From positions 354 through 37,143 of the forward strand of contig NZ_JAAIKD010000009.1 of the NCBI RefSeq assembly GCF_010820555.1: a DNA stretch of 36,790 nucleotides, given 5' to 3'. Source of the DNA: Psychroflexus aurantiacus. GTDB lineage: Bacteria; Bacteroidota; Bacteroidia; Flavobacteriales; Flavobacteriaceae. The translations under genes were made by a program, and so were the position numbers. Shown one piece after another: positions 32,922 through 36,790 of the stretch (its first letter is position 1; every line of letters starts with the position of its first letter). The notes under the pieces are model-generated. The model was not told where the DNA came from. It searched no databases and saw only the letters and a list, made by a program, of their open reading frames with translations.

Positions 32922-35765
32922 CTAGAGATAAGCTTCAATAGGAGCACAGGTGCAGGTTAGGTTTCTGTCTCCGTAAGCTTCATCCACTCTGCGGGTTGCA
33001 GGCCAGAATTTATTCTCGGCTACAAAAGGCAGCGGGAAGGCTGCAGTTTGTCTGCTATAATCAAACTCCCAGGTCTCTGCCGTAAGTATCGCTACGGTGT
33101 GAGGTGCATTTTTAAGCACATTGTTGGGGTTGTCCTTATCGCAGTGTTCGATTTCCTGCTTGATGGAAATCATCGCATCACAGAATCTATCCAGTTCAGC
33201 TTTGCTCTCGCTTTCTGTTGGCTCAATCATCATGGTTCCGGCAACAGGGAAGGAAACGGTTGGTGAATGGAAGCCGTAATCGATAAGCCTTTTGGCAATG
33301 TCTTTCACTTCAATCCCAAAGTCTTTAAAATCCCTGCAATCGATAATCATTTCGTGAGCTGCCCTTCCTTTTTCTCCAGAGTATAAAGTCTTGTAGTGAC
33401 CTTTCAGTCTGGCCTGAATATAATTGGCATTTAAAATGGCGTATTCTGTAGATTCTCTCAAACCTTCTTCTCCGAGCATTCTGATGTAGGCATAAGAAAT
33501 TAAACATACAAAGGCAGATCCAAATGGAGCTGCAGAAATGGAAGAAATCGCATCTGTTCCTCCGGTCTCGATCAAGGGGTTGTTTGGTAAAAACGGAGCC
33601 AATTGCTTGGCTACGCAAATCGGTCCAACACCTGGTCCGCCACCTCCATGAGGAATCGCAAAGGTTTTATGCAGGTTTAAGTGACAGACGTCTGCTCCAA
33701 TTCTGCCCGGGCTCGTCAATCCAACCTGTGCATTCATATTGGCTCCGTCCATATAAACCTGACCTCCATGTTCGTGGATAAGCGCCGTAATTTTTCTGAT
33801 ATCAGATTCGAAAACCCCGTGGGTGGATGGATAAGTCACCATCAGAGCGGCTAAATTATCACTGTGTTTTTCGGCTTTTGCTGTTAAATCGTCAATATCA
33901 ATATTTCCTTTATCGGTTGCTTTTACCACCACGACTTTCATCCCGGCCATTACAGCACTTGCAGGGTTGGTTCCGTGGGCAGAAGAAGGCACCAAACAGA
34001 TGTCACGGTGTGCTTCATTTCTGGATTTATGGTAAGCCCGAATCACCATCAGACCTGCATACTCTCCCTGTGCGCCAGAATTTGGCTGTAAGGAAGTAGC
34101 GGAAAACCCGGTGATTTCAGTTAAGTAATCTTCAAGGCTCTTCAAAATTTCCTGATAACCCAAAGCTTGTTCTTTAGGAGCGAACGGATGAATATTGCCC
34201 CACTGTGGATTGGACAATGGCAGCATTTCCGAAGCTGCATTCAATTTCATCGTACAGGAACCTAAAGAGATCATGGAATGGTTCAAGGCTAGATCTTTTC
34301 GTTCCAGTCTTTTAATGTAGCGCATCAGTTCTGTTTCAGAATGGTAGCTGTTAAAGACATCGTGAGTTAAAAACTCACTTTCTCTTTTTAATTCGGATTG
34401 CCCTATAATTCCATCATTCAAGGCTTTTATAGCCTGCATTTCCTTTTCTGAAACGGCTTCGAAAACGCTTAAAATCTCATTTACGTCTTCGATAGATGTA
34501 GTTTCATTTATAGATATAGAAACGCTTTCAGCATCCGGGTAGAAGAAGTTGATTTCCTTTTCTTCGGCTAAAGCTTTTATTTTTTCAGCATTGGCTTTCA
34601 CCAGAATGGTGTCAAAATACAAGTCGTTGATTTGAAAGAACCCTAGTTTTTCCAAACCATCAGCCAGGCTTACGGTTTTGCTGTGAATTTGATTCGCAAT
34701 ATATTTTAAGCCTTTAGGTCCATGATAGACTGCATACATACCGGCCATAACCGCCAGCAGAACCTGAGCTGTACAAATATTGGAAGTCGCTTTGTCTCTT
34801 TTGATGTGTTGTTCTCGGGTCTGAAGCGCCATTCTTAAGGACATGTTATCGTCCATATCTTTGGTAACTCCTATAATTCTCCCGGGAATATTTCGTTTAT
34901 ACTCTTCTTTAGTAGCAAAAAAAGCGGCATGAGGGCCACCGTAGCCCAATGGGATTCCGAAACGTTGTGTGGTTCCAACAACGACATCCACGCCCCATTT
35001 GCCCGGAGCTTCAAGTAAGACCAAACTCATCAGGTCTGCTGCAACAGCTACTTTTATGTCGTTTTCTTTAGCCTTCTTGGTAAAGTCTTCAAAATCACGA
35101 ACCTCTCCATATTTACCCGAGTATTGAACCAAAGCGCCAAAATAGCTTTTGTCAAAATCAAATTCGTCATAGCTGCCTACGACCAATTCTATATCAAGGG
35201 GTTCAGCTCTGGTCTCCAGTAAGGCTAAAGTTTGAGGAAGAACATTATCGCCAACGAAAAACTTAACCACCTTGTTTTTCTTTTGCTCTTTAGATCGAAC
35301 TGCAAAAAGCAAAGTCATGGCCTCAGCAGCAGAAGTAGATTCATCAAGTAAAGAGGCGTTTGCCAGTTCCATTCCGGTCAGATCAGCAACCATGGTCTGG
35401 AAGTTAAGCAAAGCTTCGAGTCGGCCCTGGGCAATTTCAGCCTGGTAGGGAGTATATGCTGTATACCATCCTGGGTTTTCAAAGACGTTTCTTTGAATAA
35501 CTGCAGGAAGAATCGCCTGGTGATACCCCAGCCCTATATAAGACTTAAACACTTTGTTTTTTAGTGCCAAAGACTGAATATGGTTTGAGAATTCAAATTC
35601 AGTTAAAGGCGATGGCAAATTTAACTTTTCAGTTAATTTGATATCATCTGGTATGGTCTCATAGATAAGTTGACCTAGAGACTCTACGCCTACATCGTTA
35701 AGCATCTCTTTTATATTTTCGCCACGAGGACCAATATGTCTTGATGCAAATGATTCTGTATTCAT
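32922..35765 (-). CDS. gcvP: Glycine dehydrogenase (decarboxylating), P-protein
   Basis: A 947-aa single-chain P-protein of the glycine cleavage system. It decarboxylates glycine with PLP and passes aminomethyl to the lipoyl H-protein. SRHIGPRGENIKEML opens the N-terminal half; GSCTMKLNAASEM and HLNLHKTFAIPHGGGGPG (PLP Lys about 700) mark the C-terminal catalytic half; RRVDEAYGDRNLTCTCAP is the typical end. The length agrees with the fused bacterial form. The start is placed at ATG 35765 (MNTESFASRH) because the in-frame start at 35801 coincides with a promoter -7 box. gcvT and gcvH are not in the window. Confidence 0.96.
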   Translation of the reverse strand: MNTESFASRHIGPRGENIKEMLNDVGVESLGQLIYETIPDDIKLTEKLNLPSPLTEFEFSNHIQSLALKNKVFKSYIGLGYHQAILPAVIQRNVFENPGWYTAYTPYQAEIAQGRLEALLNFQTMVADLTGMELANASLLDESTSAAEAMTLLFAVRSKEQKKNKVVKFFVGDNVLPQTLALLETRAEPLDIELVVGSYDEFDFDKSYFGALVQYSGKYGEVRDFEDFTKKAKENDIKVAVAADLMSLVLLEAPGKWGVDVVVGTTQRFGIPLGYGGPHAAFFATKEEYKRNIPGRIIGVTKDMDDNMSLRMALQTREQHIKRDKATSNICTAQVLLAVMAGMYAVYHGPKGLKYIANQIHSKTVSLADGLEKLGFFQINDLYFDTILVKANAEKIKALAEEKEINFFYPDAESVSISINETTSIEDVNEILSVFEAVSEKEMQAIKALNDGIIGQSELKRESEFLTHDVFNSYHSETELMRYIKRLERKDLALNHSMISLGSCTMKLNAASEMLPLSNPQWGNIHPFAPKEQALGYQEILKSLEDYLTEITGFSATSLQPNSGAQGEYAGLMVIRAYHKSRNEAHRDICLVPSSAHGTNPASAVMAGMKVVVVKATDKGNIDIDDLTAKAEKHSDNLAALMVTYPSTHGVFESDIRKITALIHEHGGQVYMDGANMNAQVGLTSPGRIGADVCHLNLHKTFAIPHGGGGPGVGPICVAKQLAPFLPNNPLIETGGTDAISSISAAPFGSAFVCLISYAYIRMLGEEGLRESTEYAILNANYIQARLKGHYKTLYSGEKGRAAHEMIIDCRDFKDFGIEVKDIAKRLIDYGFHSPTVSFPVAGTMMIEPTESESKAELDRFCDAMISIKQEIEHCDKDNPNNVLKNAPHTVAILTAETWEFDYSRQTAAFPLPFVAENKFWPATRRVDEAYGDRNLTCTCAPIEAYL

Positions 35766-35790
35766 TGAAGATCTTTTAAGAATTTGCCCG

Positions 35791-35798
35791 CAAAAATA
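35791..35798 (-). promoter_or_regulatory. Candidate -7 element of gcvP
   Basis: Minus-strand TATTTTTG is an exact TAnnTTTG match 25 bp before the ATG at 35765. I saw no TTG at the -33 distance. No glycine-riboswitch-like structure fits in this short leader. Confidence 0.55.
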
Positions 35799-35877
35799 CA
35801 TTATTTATAATGAAACACACGTAAAAGATTGTTCTACTATCGTTAAGTTTCTTAGAAAAAATATCTCCATAAAACTC

Positions 35878-35885
35878 TATTTTTG
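35878..35885 (+). promoter_or_regulatory. Candidate -7 element of the UbiA-like gene
   Basis: TATTTTTG, an exact TAnnTTTG match, ends only five bases before the GTG start codon at 35891. This would put the transcription start at or next to the start codon. Confidence 0.5.
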
Positions 35886-35890
35886 TCAAC

Positions 35891-36703
35891 GTGAATTTTA
35901 TATCTAAATTTTTAAAACTATACATCAACTCCAGCATTCATGTGGCGTTGGCTGTCGTCTCTTTTGCCTGTCTAACCTACCTGGACTTTGGCTTGGAAAT
36001 CAAAAGCAGCGTTCTTGTTTTTGTCTTTTTTTCTACACTTGTCGCTTACACCTTTGTAAAATATATCCCTTTGGTAAAACAGAAGGAGGTGAGGCTTAGT
36101 GATAGTCTCAAGTTCATCCTTTTTTTATCTGTGGTTTCAGTGCTGCCCATTTTCATTTCCTTATTCTATTTTGACTTAGAAGTCATCGGTTTTATTGTTC
36201 TATTAGGAGTTCTTACCTTGTTATACGTGCTGCCATTCTTGCCTGAAGCCAAAAATCTAAGAGATGTAAGTGGCCTCAAAATCTTTATCATTGCATCGGT
36301 ATGGACCGGAGCCACAGTGGTTCTCCCTTTTCTTTCTTCTGAAGTTGAATTGAGTTCACTGGATACGGAGCAGATCATCTATATAATGGGTCGTTTTTTG
36401 ATAGTCATCGCCCTTATTATTCCTTTTGAAATAAGAGATCTTGAGTTGGATGACATTTACCTCAAAACACTTCCGCAGGTTTTCGGGGTGCTTCAAACCA
36501 AAGTATTTGGAATAGTCCTCATTATAACATCGATGTTCCTGATGAGTTTAATTATTCATGATACCTATATATTTGTATACATGCATTTGTTTATACTATT
36601 GCTTGTGGTCTTGTCAAAACGCCATAATGCGTTTCTTTACACAGTACTTCTGGTAGAAGCTGTGCCTATCTTGTGGTTTTTGCTAAAATATTTTACTGCT
36701 TAA
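35891..36703 (+). CDS. UbiA-like multi-pass membrane protein
   Basis: A 270-aa integral membrane protein with about eight hydrophobic helices. Its layout resembles UbiA prenyltransferases: LRDVSGLKIFIIASVWTGATVVLP, and a later loop FEIRDLELDDIYLKTLPQVFG that looks like the second aspartate-rich motif (DxRDxxxD type). The first motif (NxxxDxxxD) is not recognisable: FVKYIPLVKQKEVRLSD stands in its place. It may therefore be a divergent relative without prenyltransferase activity. It starts with GTG; the N-terminal segment FLKLYINSSIHVALAV looks integral to the first helix, which favours this start over the GTG at 35942. It is divergent from gcvP across 125 bp. Confidence 0.7.
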   Translation: MNFISKFLKLYINSSIHVALAVVSFACLTYLDFGLEIKSSVLVFVFFSTLVAYTFVKYIPLVKQKEVRLSDSLKFILFLSVVSVLPIFISLFYFDLEVIGFIVLLGVLTLLYVLPFLPEAKNLRDVSGLKIFIIASVWTGATVVLPFLSSEVELSSLDTEQIIYIMGRFLIVIALIIPFEIRDLELDDIYLKTLPQVFGVLQTKVFGIVLIITSMFLMSLIIHDTYIFVYMHLFILLLVVLSKRHNAFLYTVLLVEAVPILWFLLKYFTA

Positions 36704-36790
36704 ACACTGTAATTCCAGTCAGTTATAGGATTCGTGTGAATTTGTTTTGAAAAAACCTCCAAAAAAGTTTGGTTTGAAGTGGAAAAGAGT

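Noticed and set aside
35766-35801. In-frame start at 35801 for gcvP
   Set aside because: It would begin upstream of the TATTTTTG box and add 12 residues before the conserved SRHIGPR region.
36704-36790. Minus-strand open frame at the right edge as the end of a convergent gene
   Set aside because: About 23 codons without family features, in sequence too short to judge; the hairpin-like AAACC/GGTTT there is also too weak to call.
1-36790. CRISPR arrays, tRNA/rRNA genes, insertion sequences, integrases
   Set aside because: No regularly spaced repeats, no tRNA-like cloverleaf or rRNA signature and no transposase motif were noticed by eye; a covariance-model scan would settle small RNAs.

Overview
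The window comes from the chromosome of a member of the Bacteroidota, most likely a marine or environmental Flavobacteriaceae. The evidence is AT-rich intergenic DNA, Bacteroidota-type promoter elements (TAnnTTTG at -7), type IX secretion (T9SS) components GldJ, PorU and PorV, secreted proteins with T9SS type A sorting domains, a PafA-type alkaline phosphatase, and a pyruvate dehydrogenase locus with E1-alpha next to E2 but no E1-beta. I see no rRNA, tRNA, CRISPR array, transposase, integrase or phage gene. Most of the window is core chromosome; the left 5.5 kb is accessory, surface-protein DNA.

Layout. (1) 1-5452, plus strand: the last codons of one T9SS cargo gene, a 243-aa DNRLRE-like secreted protein, and a 1280-aa Gly-rich, calcium-binding T9SS cargo protein. 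(2) 5706-8741, minus: a putative four-gene operon of VWA protein, MoxR-like AAA+ ATPase and two very small, mutually paralogous single-pass membrane proteins (56 and 59 aa). This is the best candidate here for an undescribed system. (3) 8923-13255, minus: gldJ, murF and a MATE transporter. The gldJ terminator and a consensus-like murF promoter occupy the same bases. (4) 13427-21827, plus: porU-porV, then cdd, then pdhA-pdhC. (5) 21907-26695, plus: a very tight five-gene run (M28 peptidase lipoprotein, SDR, SprT-like protein, mannose-1-phosphate guanylyltransferase, DUF389 membrane protein). (6) 26692-28201, minus: an MlaE/MlaF-type ABC transporter pair overlapping the previous run tail to tail. 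(7) 28323-29954, plus: PafA-type phosphatase, whose terminator lies inside the coding sequence of the convergent glycosyltransferase. (8) 29907-32388, minus: KAS III-like enzyme, methyltransferase and glycosyltransferase. (9) 32481-35765, minus: a small hypothetical protein and gcvP. (10) 35891-36703, plus: a UbiA-like membrane protein, possibly translated from a leaderless mRNA.

How it fits together. PorU and PorV act at the outer membrane on cargo bearing the kind of C-terminal domain encoded in region 1, and GldJ belongs to the gliding/T9SS lipoprotein ring. MurF, the MlaE/F pair, ManC and the glycosyltransferase cluster are envelope-building functions; PdhA/PdhC, Cdd and GcvP are central metabolism. 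Several start codons are placed downstream of the longest possible ORF because of signal peptides or promoter elements (porU, porV, pafA, gcvP, MoxR ATPase).
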